Assembly: GCA_900770945.1 (NCBI GenBank)
Contig: CAAGME010000033.1
Span: 35,784 to 99,783, forward strand
Length of the DNA: 64,000 nucleotides
From: Clostridia bacterium
Lineage (GTDB): Bacteria; Bacillota; Clostridia; Christensenellales; Borkfalkiaceae
Reading direction: 5' to 3'
The notes beneath the pieces were generated by a model that worked only from the letters and a program-made list of their open reading frames with translations, did not search any database and was not told the origin of the DNA. Positions 42,199-51,532 of the stretch are shown piece by piece. The number at the start of each line of letters is the position of its first letter. Positions within the stretch are counted from its first letter, which is position 1. The position numbers and the translations under genes are program-made.

Positions 42199-43560
42199 AT
42201 GTGTTGCAGAAACAATAACGGATTTTTCCCGACCCCTTGCTGCGTAAAAAGTTGCGACTTGACGGAAATTCGCTTTATACGCGGCGCAACCGGTCCTACG
42301 GGTCCGCGCGGCTACACGGGCGTCGGCGTAACAGGTGCAACGGGCGCAACCGGTCCCACGGGTCCGACAGGTCCCACCGGTCCGACTTTGATAGTCTCAG
42401 GTCCTACGGGACCTACCGGCGCAACGGGAGCTACCGGCGCAACGGGAGCTACCGGCGCGACGGGAGCTACGGGTCCCGCGGGTTTGAACGGTGCAGTCGG
42501 TCCCACGGGCGCAACGGGTGCTACGGGTCCGACGGGCGCAACGGGTCCGACAGGTCCTGCGGGAGCAGACGGTGCGGTCGGAGCAGCCGGTGCAATCGGT
42601 CCTACGGGTCCGACGGGCGCAACGGGTCCGACAGGTCCGACGGGTCCCGCAGGTTTGAACGGCACAAACGGCGCAGTCGGTCCGACGGGACCTACCGGCG
42701 CGACTGGTCCTGCGGGAGCAGACGGTGCGGTCGGTGCAGCCGGTGCAATAGGTCCAACCGGTCCCACAGGTCCGACGGGTGCAACAGGTCCGACAGGTTC
42801 CACGGGTCCCGCAGGTTTGAACGGCACAAACGGCGCAGTCGGTCCGACGGGCGCAACGGGTCCGACAGGTCCTGCGGGAGCAGACGGTGCGGTCGGTGCA
42901 GCCGGTGCAATAGGTCCTACGGGTCCGACGGGCGCAACTGGTGCAACGGGTCCCACGGGTGCAGACGGTGCGGTCGGTGCAGCCGGTGCAATAGGTCCAA
43001 CCGGTCCCACGGGTCCGACGGGACCAACAGGTCCAACCGGTCCGACGGGTCCGACGGGACCGAGCGGAGTTACAAGAGCGGCGACCCTTGCCACGCTAAA
43101 CAACAACGCCGCCATTCCGACAGAAGGATACACTGTTAATTCTTCCGAGAGGGTTCCCCTTACGGAAAAAACGAACGATGACGAAAACATTATCACTCTG
43201 GCGGGGAACGGCTTTAATATTTCAGAAGTCGGAAAATACCTTGTAACCTTTACGGTGAACGGATACGTCAACCAAACGGGAGCCGCGTTTTCGCCGCAAA
43301 CGGATTTTTTGGCAATCGCGCTTGTCAACGACACGACTTCTACCCCGCTCTTCGGAAACACCGCCTGGACGCAGAACAACGTGCCTGCCACGCTCACGGC
43401 AACGGGCGTTATAACGGTAACTTCCGCAAGCGACGTTTACGCGCTTAAAAACCTGACGAATAAAACGGCGTATATCGTCGCCGCGCCTCTTTCCGCCACG
43501 ACTTCCCAAGTCGCCGCGACAAGCCCCGCCGTCATGGTGAGCATAACCCCTTTAAACTGA
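42199..43560 (+). CDS. BclA-like collagen-repeat surface protein
   Basis: A 453-residue protein with three parts: a short Cys-rich N-terminus (MCCRNNNGFFPTPCC, no classical signal peptide), about 260 residues of Gly-X-Y collagen triplets dominated by GPT, GAT and GPA (residues about 29-288), and a C-terminal globular region of about 160 residues with a C1q/TNF-like look (GNGFNISEVGKYLVTFTVNG). The DNA shows nested blocks such as GPAGADGAVGAAGAIGPTGP repeated four times and GPAGLNGTNGAVGPTG. This design matches exosporium or spore-surface collagen proteins of Firmicutes. AAGGAG precedes ATG 42199; the longer in-frame start is rejected. The number of triplets is probably variable between strains. 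Confidence 0.85.
   Translation: MCCRNNNGFFPTPCCVKSCDLTEIRFIRGATGPTGPRGYTGVGVTGATGATGPTGPTGPTGPTLIVSGPTGPTGATGATGATGATGATGATGPAGLNGAVGPTGATGATGPTGATGPTGPAGADGAVGAAGAIGPTGPTGATGPTGPTGPAGLNGTNGAVGPTGPTGATGPAGADGAVGAAGAIGPTGPTGPTGATGPTGSTGPAGLNGTNGAVGPTGATGPTGPAGADGAVGAAGAIGPTGPTGATGATGPTGADGAVGAAGAIGPTGPTGPTGPTGPTGPTGPTGPSGVTRAATLATLNNNAAIPTEGYTVNSSERVPLTEKTNDDENIITLAGNGFNISEVGKYLVTFTVNGYVNQTGAAFSPQTDFLAIALVNDTTSTPLFGNTAWTQNNVPATLTATGVITVTSASDVYALKNLTNKTAYIVAAPLSATTSQVAATSPAVMVSITPLN
42289..43065 (+). repeat. Collagen-triplet coding repeat region
   Basis: Nine-base units (GGT-CC/GC-ACG type) encode Gly-X-Y triplets, and higher-order blocks of 100-150 bp recur. Long antisense open frames here (Gly-Pro/Val/Ala-rich) are by-products of the repeat, not genes. 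Confidence 0.85.
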
Positions 43561-43572
43561 TTTATTTTTTCG

Positions 43573-43605
43573 GAAGCCGCCGCAATAAGCGGCTTCTTTT
43601 CTTTT
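43573..43605 (+). terminator. Terminator after the collagen-like gene
   Basis: GAAGCCGC (43573-43580) pairs perfectly with GCGGCTTC (43589-43596) and is followed by TTTTCTTTT. Confidence 0.85.
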
Positions 43606-44782
43606 AAAACACTTTTTCAAAAATGCGCAACGCCTTATGAAACTCCTCTTCCCTTTTTAAACAGCTTATCCTTGCATAATCTTTTCCGAACGCAATGAAT
43701 CCTTCTCCCGGCGTTACCGCAATACCGAACTTATTAAAAAGATAATCAAAAGCCGCTATTTTTCCCCAACTCAAAGGTTTTTCAAAAAACACGTACGGAG
43801 AATTTTCGCCGCCGAAAAATTTTACGCCGCGAGCCTTTAAGAGCTTTGCAAGCGAATATGCGTTGTCGAGATAAATATTTATTATATTTTTAGAATATTC
43901 TTCGCCCTCCGTACTCAAAGCGGCTTCCGCGCCGCGTTGGACGATATATCCGACTCCGTTAAACTCCGAGGAAAGCTTGCGCGTATAAAAATCCGAAACC
44001 TTCATTCCGCCGGTTACAAGTTTGCTCGGCACGACCGACCAGCCGCACCTTACGCCCGTGAACGACGCAAACTTTGACAGCGAGCGAATTTCTATCACGC
44101 ACTTTCTTGCGCCGTCAACCTCATACGGGCAGAAAACTCCGCCGCTTTTTAAGTAGTCTATACCGATGTAATCGGCGTAAGCCGAATCGTAAACTATCAC
44201 GGAAGAAGTTTTGAGCGCGTAATCGACAAAGCCCTTAACATCAGCCTTACTTATCACCGTTCCGCACGGATTGGACGGCGAGCAAAGAAAAATAAGCCGC
44301 GGTTTTTCGCTTAGTCTATTAACGTTCGGGACAAATAAGTCTTTAGATAAGTCGATTATCTCGATTTTTTTGTTATTGAGCGCGGCGCAATCGTACTGCG
44401 GCGGGTATCCCGGCGCAAAGATTGTAACCGTCAAATCTCCGAAAAGTTCTACAATCCTTTTTATATCGCTTTTCGCCCCGTCGCTTATAAAAATCTCGTC
44501 TTCGCTCACTTTAACGCCTTTTCGAATGTAATAGTTTTTAATTGCCGTTTTTAAAAAAGGGTACCCGCTCGCGGGCGGATAGCCCTTAAAATTTTCGCCG
44601 CTCATTTCGTCCGCGGCTTTTTTCATCGCTTCGCCGACGACTTTTGCAATCGGGTACGCCGCGTCCCCGACGCTTAAATCGATAAGGTTTTTACTTGCTT
44701 TTTCGGCAATTTTTTTGCGTATATCGGCAAAAACGTAATTGCCTTTGAGTCTTTTAAACCCTTCGTTCATCTTTATTTTCAT
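43604..44782 (-). CDS. dapL: LL-diaminopimelate aminotransferase
   Basis: A 392-residue PLP aminotransferase of fold type I. VGDAAYPIAKVV, PPASGYPFLKTAI, DGAKSDIKRI, FLCSPSNPCGTVI, YDSAYADYI and the Lys motif SLSKFASFTGVRCGW match DapL, which converts tetrahydrodipicolinate plus glutamate directly to LL-diaminopimelate, bypassing acylated intermediates. Its start overlaps dapF by 29 nt, and it ends the dapA-B-F-L order. The presence of dapL beside dapA, dapB and dapF argues for the DapL pathway of lysine and peptidoglycan precursor synthesis. Motif-like DNA (ATAAGTCGATTATC) occurs inside at about 44349. Confidence 0.92.
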   Translation of the reverse strand: MKIKMNEGFKRLKGNYVFADIRKKIAEKASKNLIDLSVGDAAYPIAKVVGEAMKKAADEMSGENFKGYPPASGYPFLKTAIKNYYIRKGVKVSEDEIFISDGAKSDIKRIVELFGDLTVTIFAPGYPPQYDCAALNNKKIEIIDLSKDLFVPNVNRLSEKPRLIFLCSPSNPCGTVISKADVKGFVDYALKTSSVIVYDSAYADYIGIDYLKSGGVFCPYEVDGARKCVIEIRSLSKFASFTGVRCGWSVVPSKLVTGGMKVSDFYTRKLSSEFNGVGYIVQRGAEAALSTEGEEYSKNIINIYLDNAYSLAKLLKARGVKFFGGENSPYVFFEKPLSWGKIAAFDYLFNKFGIAVTPGEGFIAFGKDYARISCLKREEEFHKALRIFEKVF

Positions 44783-45587
44783 AAAATTCTCCCTCGGCGA
44801 TAACCCTCGTCTCGCCGGAAATTATAACCTCGTTTTTTTTCGTCACGAATGCGTCTATCTCGCCGCCGTCAAAAAACAACCTTGTTCTTTCACCCCTTTT
44901 TGCAAACCCGTTTTTAACAAGCGAAAAGCTAACCGCTCCCGCACCCGTTCCGCAAGCAAGCGTAACTCCGCTTCCCCTTTCGTAAACTTTCACATTGAAC
45001 CCCCTTTCTCCTTTTTCTACGAATTCGACGTTTATACCGTCCTCAAAAAACTCGTTTTTTTGCAAAAGTCCGCCTATAACTTCGTAATCGACGTTTTTCG
45101 TGTTTTCGTAAATCACTAAGTGTTTGTTTCCTACGTTCACGAATTCAATAAAAACAGGCTTAACCTTAAAAAGCTTTTTCACATTTTCGGCTACGTTTTT
45201 TTCAACGCAAAAATTGTCTGCAACGCCTATGTTCGCGCCGACCTCGCCGAGCCGATTATGTGCGTCGTAACTTTTAACGAAAGCTTTTTTAACTCCGCTC
45301 GCCGTTTCGACGGTAAAATAATCGAACCCGCCGATCTCCTTTTTGAGCATGGCGGCGCACCTTAATGCGTTTCCGCACATTTTACCCTCGCTTCCGTCGC
45401 TATTAAACATTCGCATTTTAAAATCGGCGTTTTTCGACTTCGAAAGCACGATAAGCCCGTCCGAACCTATTCCGAATTTAACGCAAGAAACCTTTTTCGC
45501 AAGCGCGCTCGGTTGCGTTATTTTTTCGTCGTAATCGAAAACGTAAACGTAACAATTTCCGGCGGCTTCGGCTTTAATAAACTTCAT
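44754..45587 (-). CDS. dapF: Diaminopimelate epimerase
   Basis: A 277-residue PLP-independent epimerase making meso-diaminopimelate. The two catalytic cysteines are present: KMCGNALRC and TLACGTGAGAVSF. GIGSDGLIVL and RMFNSDGSE are further signatures. Its start overlaps dapB by 14 nt. The C-terminal end (ENKDERRV) overlaps dapL. Confidence 0.95.
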   Translation of the reverse strand: MKFIKAEAAGNCYVYVFDYDEKITQPSALAKKVSCVKFGIGSDGLIVLSKSKNADFKMRMFNSDGSEGKMCGNALRCAAMLKKEIGGFDYFTVETASGVKKAFVKSYDAHNRLGEVGANIGVADNFCVEKNVAENVKKLFKVKPVFIEFVNVGNKHLVIYENTKNVDYEVIGGLLQKNEFFEDGINVEFVEKGERGFNVKVYERGSGVTLACGTGAGAVSFSLVKNGFAKRGERTRLFFDGGEIDAFVTKKNEVIISGETRVIAEGEFYENKDERRV

Positions 45588-46317
45588 CGTAAACTTCCTT
45601 GCCGTAAAGCCTGCCCGCGGGCAAATTTAAAAGCCGAGTAAGTGCGACGAACGCGCCCTTTGCGAACGCCGAGCGTGAAAAAGCTTCGTGAATAACGGTT
45701 ATTTCCTCGTCGCCGAGGCAAAAAGAAGCACTGTGCTTACCGATGAATTTACCCATTCTTTGACTGCAAATCCCTATCTCGCCGGTTTTTCTTTTTCCCG
45801 TCCTTGCGTAGCGTATTTCGCCGCTTTTACGCGCGTTTTTGATAATAAGCGCAATTTCCTTTGCCGTACCGGACGGCGAATCGGCTTTGCCGCTATGGTG
45901 AACTTCGAAAATCTCCGCTTCCGCCATAGCAAACCTCGCCGCTGTTTGTTCGATAATTTTGTACGCAAAATTCATTCCTTCCGCCGCGTTCGAAATAAGC
46001 GCGACGGGGATTTTTAAAGCGGCTTGCTCCAACGCATTTACGTCCTCTTCGCTTTGCCCCGTGGTGCAAACGACGAGCGGCAAGGTAAATTTAACGGCGA
46101 AATCCGCAAGCTTTTTTGTAAGCGACGGGTGTGAAAAATCGATTATTCCGTCAAACCTTTCGTCAATAATTTTTTTCTCCGAGCCGTCGCAGCCGCAAAG
46201 CATATCTTCGCTCAAAAAGCGATACTTCACGCCTTGCTTTAAAGCCTCTTCTTCGACAACTTTGCCCATTCGCCCCGCGCCGCAAATCAAAATCTTTTTC
46301 AAACAATCTTTTCCCAT
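45574..46317 (-). CDS. dapB: 4-hydroxy-tetrahydrodipicolinate reductase
   Basis: A 247-residue NAD(P)H reductase acting on the DapA product. ICGAGRMGKVV is the dinucleotide loop, VVCTTGQ and SNAAEGMNFAYKI flank the active site, and EVHHSGKADSPSGTA is the signature with the catalytic His and Lys. The start overlaps dapA by 19 nt and the stop overlaps dapF by 14 nt, so the four genes are translationally coupled. Confidence 0.95.
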   Translation of the reverse strand: MGKDCLKKILICGAGRMGKVVEEEALKQGVKYRFLSEDMLCGCDGSEKKIIDERFDGIIDFSHPSLTKKLADFAVKFTLPLVVCTTGQSEEDVNALEQAALKIPVALISNAAEGMNFAYKIIEQTAARFAMAEAEIFEVHHSGKADSPSGTAKEIALIIKNARKSGEIRYARTGKRKTGEIGICSQRMGKFIGKHSASFCLGDEEITVIHEAFSRSAFAKGAFVALTRLLNLPAGRLYGKEVYDEVY

Positions 46318-47180
46318 TCTCTTCTTAAAATCTCCTTTTTGTCCTCGTCAAGCGTCACGAGCGGGCTTCTCAAAACGTTCTCACACGCGCCTGCAAGTGC
46401 CATCGCGTACTTTATCGGAATTGGATTGACGTCAATAAAAAGCGCGCCTATAAGCCCGTTAAGTCGCATTTGCGCCTTTATGCACTCCTCTAAATTTCCG
46501 TCCGTAAAAAGACTGTAAACGCGCAAAACTTCCTTAGGCAGAACGTTAGACAAAACGGAAATTACGCCCGCCGCGCCGAGAGAAAAAAACGGCAAATTTA
46601 GCTCGTCGCTACCCGAATACAACGCCGCGCCGCACTCTCTTAAAACTATTATTCTTTCCACCGTTTCGGCGTTTAAGATATCGGCTTCTTTTAGTCCGCA
46701 AACGTTTTTTATCTCAGCGATTTTTCTCATCGTTTCGGGCTTGATTCTCATTCCCGTGCGCGACGGCACATGGTAAGCGATAATCGATAGCCCTACGTCG
46801 GCAATACGCTTATAATACTCGATAAGCCCCGTTTGGCTCGTTTTATTGTAATAAGGCGTAACGACAAGCGCGGCGTCCGCACCGGCTTTCAACGCGTCTT
46901 TGGTTGCGGAAACTGCTTTTTGCGTGTCGTTTGCTCCCGTTCCCGCAATGACCGCCGCCCGACCTTGCGACATTTCGACGGCAACGGAAAGAAGTTTTTG
47001 CTTCTCTTTTCTTTTAAGCGTAACTCCCTCTCCCGTCGTACCTCCTACGATAAGCGCGTTTACGCCGCTGTCAAGCTGAAAAACGCAAAGCTTTTTAAAA
47101 GCCTCGTAATCGACGGAAAAATCCTCTTTAAACGGCGTTATAAGCGCGGTCCCCACGCCCTTGAATATTGTTTTTTTCAA
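46299..47180 (-). CDS. dapA: 4-hydroxy-tetrahydrodipicolinate synthase
   Basis: A 293-residue class I aldolase condensing pyruvate and aspartate semialdehyde. GGTTGEG, VTPYYNKTSQTGL, IIAYHVPSRTGM (Tyr) and VCGLKEADILN (Schiff-base Lys) fit DapA. It starts with TTG, with GGAGGGAG 7 nt upstream, an uncommon but well-supported start. It heads the dap operon. No lysine riboswitch was recognised in the short upstream region (47181-47214). Confidence 0.95.
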   Translation of the reverse strand: MKKTIFKGVGTALITPFKEDFSVDYEAFKKLCVFQLDSGVNALIVGGTTGEGVTLKRKEKQKLLSVAVEMSQGRAAVIAGTGANDTQKAVSATKDALKAGADAALVVTPYYNKTSQTGLIEYYKRIADVGLSIIAYHVPSRTGMRIKPETMRKIAEIKNVCGLKEADILNAETVERIIVLRECGAALYSGSDELNLPFFSLGAAGVISVLSNVLPKEVLRVYSLFTDGNLEECIKAQMRLNGLIGALFIDVNPIPIKYAMALAGACENVLRSPLVTLDEDKKEILRREWEKIV

Positions 47181-47214
47181 CTCGACTCCCTCCGCAAACG
47201 TCCGAAAAAATAAC

Positions 47215-47272
47215 GCAAAAAAACCGCTTTCACCCGCGATTTGTCGTAGGTAAAAACGGTTATTTTCTTTTA
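47215..47272 (-). terminator. Terminator between the ABC operon and dapA
   Basis: On the minus strand AACCGTTTTTACC pairs imperfectly with GGT-AGCGGTT and is followed by seven T's. It separates the upstream ABC genes from dapA. The dapA promoter must lie within or beyond this hairpin and was not recognised. Confidence 0.6.
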
Positions 47273-47352
47273 TTATTGTATTCTTAAACGCTTAGCTTAT
47301 GCCTTATTTTTACAAAAAACGCAAAAAACGCATGCGCCAAGTCTATAAAAAA

Positions 47353-49278
47353 TCACGAATTAAGCGAATAGTAAACGCCCTTCTTTTGCATGAGTTCTTC
47401 GTGGTTGCCTCGCTCTATTATCTTTCCGCCTTCCATAACCATTATGCAGTCGGAGTTGCGGATAGTCGAAAGCCTGTGCGCGATAACGAAAACCGTTCTG
47501 CCTTTCATAAGGTTATCCATACCCGTTTGAACAATCTTTTCCGTACGCGTATCGATTGAAGAAGTAGCTTCGTCCAAAATCATTACGGGCGGGTCGGCAA
47601 CGGCAACGCGCGCAATGGAAATAAGTTGACGTTGACCTTGCGAAAGGTTCGCCCCGTCGCTCGTCAAAACGGTGTTGTAACCGTCGGGCAAACGACGGAT
47701 AAAGTCGTCCGCATGCGCAAGTTTTGCCGCGGCGACAACTTCTTCGTCGGTCGCATACTTATTGCCGTAACGAATGTTTTCCATAACGGTGTCGGTGAAA
47801 AGATGAACGTCTTGCAACACGACCCCGAGCGAACGGCGCAAGTCGGCTTTCTTTATCTTATTGATATTTATGCCGTCGTAACGAATTTTGCCGTCGTCGA
47901 TATCGTAAAATCTGTTTATAAGGTTAGAAATCGTAGTTTTTCCCGCGCCCGTTTTGCCGATAAGCGCAATCTTCTGCCCGGGTTTAGCGAATATCGAAAT
48001 ATCGGTCAGAACCTGCTTAACGCCATCGTACGAAAAGTCGACTTTATCGAGCGTAATCTCGCCGGCAAGCCTCGTATACGTAAGCGTGCCGTCGCCGTGC
48101 GGGTGCTTCCACGCCCAATACCCCGCCTTGTCGCTCGGCGCAAGCTCCTTTATCTCGCCGTTTTCTTCCGAAACGCGAACAAGCGTAACGTAACCGTTGT
48201 CGGCTTCCGGTTCGGTGTCGGTGAGTTCGAAAATTCTCTCCGCGCCGGCAAGAGCCATAACGACCGTATTGAATTGTTGCGAAACCATATTGATAGGGCG
48301 CGTAAACGTGCGGCTGAGCAATAGGAACGCCGCGATAAGCCCGAGCGGAGTGCTTCCCTCTCCGACGATTAAAAGCCCGCTTGAAGCAAGCAGCGCGCCC
48401 ACGACCGCAACGATGACGTACTGAACGTAAGTTAAGTTCATCATTATCGGCATAAAAATGTTCGCATACTTGTTCGCGTTAGTAGCGTTTTCTTTAAGTT
48501 CGTCGTTTACTTTGTCAAAGCCCTTTTTGTTCCTTTCTTCATAACAGAACACCTTTACGACCTTCTGCCCGTTAATCATTTCCTCGATGTAACCGTTGAG
48601 CTTACCGACCGAACGTTGCTGAGCCGCAAAAAACGCCGCGCTCTTTCCGCCTATCGCCTTTATGACTACAAACATTAAAACGACAGTAAGAAGAACGAGA
48701 ACGGTCAGTTGCCAGCTCTTAACGAACATCATGACGAGGCAGACTATTATCGTCGTCAGCGAGTTTACTATCTGCGGTATACTTTGGCTGATGAGTTGTT
48801 CGAGCGTATCGGTATCGGACGTATAACGGCTCATTGTTTCGCCGAAGGTGTGTGTGTCAAAGTATTTCACGGGGAAGCGTTGCATCTTCGTGAACATGTC
48901 GTCCCTTATATCGCGCAACACCTTTTGCGAGATTATAACCATCGACTGATTGTAAATAAGAAGCGCGACCGTGCCGACGGCAAAAATCACAACCATTTCG
49001 AGAAGCACTTTCATGACTCCCGAATAATCCGCCGTTCCGCCGCCCGCAATTACTTTGAGCTGCGCGTCCACCGCCGTGATAACGTTGTCTATCATAGCCG
49101 AAGCCTGAACGGACGAATAACTGCTTATGAATATGCAGAGGAACACGCCGACAAAAGCAAACGCGTACCGCTTAAACACGTACCCTAAAACTCTACCGAG
49201 CGTTTTGCCGGGGTTTTTAACTTTCATTCCGGTAGGCATACCCGACTCCTTGCCGCTTTTAATTGCCTGCGCTTTCAT
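47353..49278 (-). CDS. ABC exporter half-transporter 2 (TMD-NBD)
   Basis: A 641-residue fused permease-ATPase. Six membrane helices in residues about 40-340 are followed by the nucleotide-binding domain: IALIGKTGAGKTTISNLI (Walker A), ANLSQGQRQLISIAR (signature), PPVMILDEATSSIDT (Walker B) and IAHRLST. An insert between the domains (residues about 385-430, VTLVRVSEENGEIKELAPSDKAGYWAWKH) is typical of BmrC/D-like heterodimer subunits. It overlaps the preceding half-transporter by 20 nt; ATG 49278 follows GGAGGTGA. Together they should form a heterodimeric drug or lipid exporter. Confidence 0.92.
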   Translation of the reverse strand: MKAQAIKSGKESGMPTGMKVKNPGKTLGRVLGYVFKRYAFAFVGVFLCIFISSYSSVQASAMIDNVITAVDAQLKVIAGGGTADYSGVMKVLLEMVVIFAVGTVALLIYNQSMVIISQKVLRDIRDDMFTKMQRFPVKYFDTHTFGETMSRYTSDTDTLEQLISQSIPQIVNSLTTIIVCLVMMFVKSWQLTVLVLLTVVLMFVVIKAIGGKSAAFFAAQQRSVGKLNGYIEEMINGQKVVKVFCYEERNKKGFDKVNDELKENATNANKYANIFMPIMMNLTYVQYVIVAVVGALLASSGLLIVGEGSTPLGLIAAFLLLSRTFTRPINMVSQQFNTVVMALAGAERIFELTDTEPEADNGYVTLVRVSEENGEIKELAPSDKAGYWAWKHPHGDGTLTYTRLAGEITLDKVDFSYDGVKQVLTDISIFAKPGQKIALIGKTGAGKTTISNLINRFYDIDDGKIRYDGININKIKKADLRRSLGVVLQDVHLFTDTVMENIRYGNKYATDEEVVAAAKLAHADDFIRRLPDGYNTVLTSDGANLSQGQRQLISIARVAVADPPVMILDEATSSIDTRTEKIVQTGMDNLMKGRTVFVIAHRLSTIRNSDCIMVMEGGKIIERGNHEELMQKKGVYYSLNS

Positions 49279-51016
49279 CGAAGTCACCTCCCGCTTCAAC
49301 CTGCGAAGTGTATACCTCGCGGTAGATTTCGTTGCTTTCCATAAGTTCTTCGTGCGTGCCGAAACCGTCAATACGCCCGTTTTCCATTACGATTATCTTA
49401 TCCGCGTCCATAACGGAAGCAATACGCTGGGCAATAATGAGCTTGGTCGTATCGGGAATACTTTCCCTAAAAGCTTTTCTTATCGCCTTATCCGTGTTCA
49501 TATCCACCGCGGAAGTGGAATCGTCGAGAACGAGAATCTTAGGCGAAGTGAGCAGAGCGCGCGCAATGCAAAGCCTCTGGCGTTGACCGCCCGAAAGATT
49601 TGCTCCTCCTTGCTCCACTTTAAAATCAAGCCCGCCTATTCTTTCCACAAACTCGTCCGCGCAGGACAAGCGAATGGCATTGTTTATCTCTTCATCGGTA
49701 GCATTTTCGTTGCCCCACTTCAAATTTTCGCGTATGGTGCCGGAAAACAACACGTTTTTTTGCAAAACCATGGCTACCGACTTTCTCAGAACTTCCAGGT
49801 CGTAATCTTTAACGTTTACGCCGCCCACGTCGATTTCTCCGCTCGTCACGTCGTAAAGGCGCGGAATAAGCTGAACGAGCGTGGATTTTCCGCTTCCCGT
49901 TCCGCCGATGATTCCTATCGTTTCGCCGCTTTTTATTTCAAGGTTTACGTCTTTTAAGCTCAGCTTGTTTGCGTCTTTTGCATAGCTGAACGCCACGTTC
50001 TTGAAGCTTATCGAGCCGTCTTTAACTTTTAAGACGGGGTTTTCTTTATCCTTTATTTCTGGTACTTCTTCCAAAACCTCGTAAATTCTTTCGGCGGAAG
50101 CCTTGGCGATGACCGTCTGCATAAACACGAACGAGAACATCATAAGGCTCATTAGTATCTGCGACGAGTACGTAACGAGCGTGGTTAATTTGCTCGTATC
50201 GAGGTCTATGCCCGCCGTGCCGATGATTGCTTTCGAGCCGAAGTAAAACACAAGCGTTATGCAAACGTACATGGAAAGCTGCATAAGCGGGTTGCACAAA
50301 ACGATTATCCTTTGCGCCTTGGTGAACTGCTTGCGGATATCGTCCGAAGCGGAAGTGAATATTTGCGTTTCATAATCCTCTCTAACGTTGGATTTTACCA
50401 CGCGCATGCCACGCACGTCCTCTTCCACGATGTTGTTCATCTTATCGTATTTTTTAAAGAGCGTCTTAAAATATTTGCTTGCGCCGATGAAAATAAGGAT
50501 AAGCGCGACTATCATGACGGGGATAACCACGGCGTAAATAGCGGCGATTTTTCCGCCGACGACAACGCACATTATTATGCCGAATATAAGCATCAACGGC
50601 GAGCGAACAGCCATTCTTATCACCATCATAAACGCCTGCTGAACAAAGTTGACGTCAGTCGTCATTCTCGTAACGATTGAAGCGGGCGAAAATTTATCGA
50701 TGTTGCCGAACGAATAGTTTTGAAGTGCGTAGAACATATCCCTGCGCATGTTCGCCGCAAACCCGCTTGAAGCCCGCGCGCAGTGCGCTCCTGAAAGCGC
50801 GCCGAAAACAAGCGCGATTACCGCCATTAAGAGAAGCGCGCCGCCGTACAAAAGCACCTTTTTAATGTCCATAACCTCGGCTTCGAAGCATTGAAGCAAA
50901 AACGTCATAACGTACGGTATCGCAATATCCATTACGACTTCCATCATAACGAACACGGGCGTTAAAATGGCGTTTTTCCAATACCCGTTTATACATTTTG
51001 CAAGCCTTTTAATCAT
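49259..51016 (-). CDS. ABC exporter half-transporter 1 (TMD-NBD)
   Basis: A 585-residue fused permease-ATPase with six membrane helices (about 10-310) and ATPase domain GIIGGTGSGKSTLVQLIP, ANLSGGQRQRLCIAR, PKILVLDDSTSAVDM and IAQRIAS. Asp replaces the usual catalytic Glu after Walker B (LDDS), a feature of one partner in heterodimeric exporters, so the pair is asymmetric with the other ATPase (LDEA) being the consensus site. ATG 51016 is chosen (AGGAGTCGGGAAAAG upstream) and overlaps marR by 8 nt. Control by MarR is expected. Confidence 0.92.
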   Translation of the reverse strand: MIKRLAKCINGYWKNAILTPVFVMMEVVMDIAIPYVMTFLLQCFEAEVMDIKKVLLYGGALLLMAVIALVFGALSGAHCARASSGFAANMRRDMFYALQNYSFGNIDKFSPASIVTRMTTDVNFVQQAFMMVIRMAVRSPLMLIFGIIMCVVVGGKIAAIYAVVIPVMIVALILIFIGASKYFKTLFKKYDKMNNIVEEDVRGMRVVKSNVREDYETQIFTSASDDIRKQFTKAQRIIVLCNPLMQLSMYVCITLVFYFGSKAIIGTAGIDLDTSKLTTLVTYSSQILMSLMMFSFVFMQTVIAKASAERIYEVLEEVPEIKDKENPVLKVKDGSISFKNVAFSYAKDANKLSLKDVNLEIKSGETIGIIGGTGSGKSTLVQLIPRLYDVTSGEIDVGGVNVKDYDLEVLRKSVAMVLQKNVLFSGTIRENLKWGNENATDEEINNAIRLSCADEFVERIGGLDFKVEQGGANLSGGQRQRLCIARALLTSPKILVLDDSTSAVDMNTDKAIRKAFRESIPDTTKLIIAQRIASVMDADKIIVMENGRIDGFGTHEELMESNEIYREVYTSQVEAGGDFDESAGN

Positions 51017-51485
51017 CTTTTCCCGACTCCTCCTTTCCCGTTCCGTCGGTTTTTTCCTCGGCGGAAATAATGTTTTTGTGAACCTTTTCAAGCAAGGTCA
51101 TAAGCGTGTCTTTTTCTTTTTCGCTGAAATCTTTTACAAGCATATCTTCGAGAGATTTTAATGCGGCGAAGGTCACGTCGCAAGTTTCCCTGCACTTCTT
51201 TGTGAGAACAACCTTTTTAAGTCGCCCGTCTTTCTGTGCCTTTTTTCTTACTACAAGCCCCTTTTCTTCCATTCTGTCTACAAGCCCGGTAACCGCCGAA
51301 CGGCTCATGCCGAATTTTTCCCGAATGTCCTTTTGGAAAACTTCCCTTTTTTCGAGTTCGCTCTCGTACAAAAAGCCTATAACCATAGTCGTTATGTCCT
51401 TTGACCGCGGCAGGCGCAAGTTATCGTCGGTATATCTTTTTATCATATTGCTGACGATTCTTATTTTATGCCCTATGTATTTCAT
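51009..51485 (-). CDS. MarR-family transcriptional regulator
   Basis: A 158-residue winged-helix protein: SRSAVTGLVDRMEEKGLVVRKKAQKDGRLKKVVLT is the MarR recognition helix and wing (DxR-L-K-V). The C-terminus is highly charged. It overlaps the first ABC gene, the standard MarR-ABC exporter layout, and a perfect inverted repeat lies in its upstream region, so it probably represses its own operon and is released by an exported compound. Confidence 0.92.
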   Translation of the reverse strand: MKYIGHKIRIVSNMIKRYTDDNLRLPRSKDITTMVIGFLYESELEKREVFQKDIREKFGMSRSAVTGLVDRMEEKGLVVRKKAQKDGRLKKVVLTKKCRETCDVTFAALKSLEDMLVKDFSEKEKDTLMTLLEKVHKNIISAEEKTDGTGKEESGKDD

Positions 51486-51532
51486 TTTAGGTTTACCCTC
51501 CTTTTTTTTGCAAACTATAAAATTTTTTGCCT

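Noticed and set aside
42312..43397. Long minus-strand frame of about 361 codons rich in Gly-Pro-Val-Ala across the collagen-like gene
   Set aside because: It is the antisense reading of collagen triplets; it has no ribosome site, and the plus-strand frame has a good start, known domain layout and terminator.
47181..47352. Lysine riboswitch upstream of dapA
   Set aside because: The space contains only an imperfect terminator hairpin for the ABC operon and is too short for the roughly 170-nt L-box.
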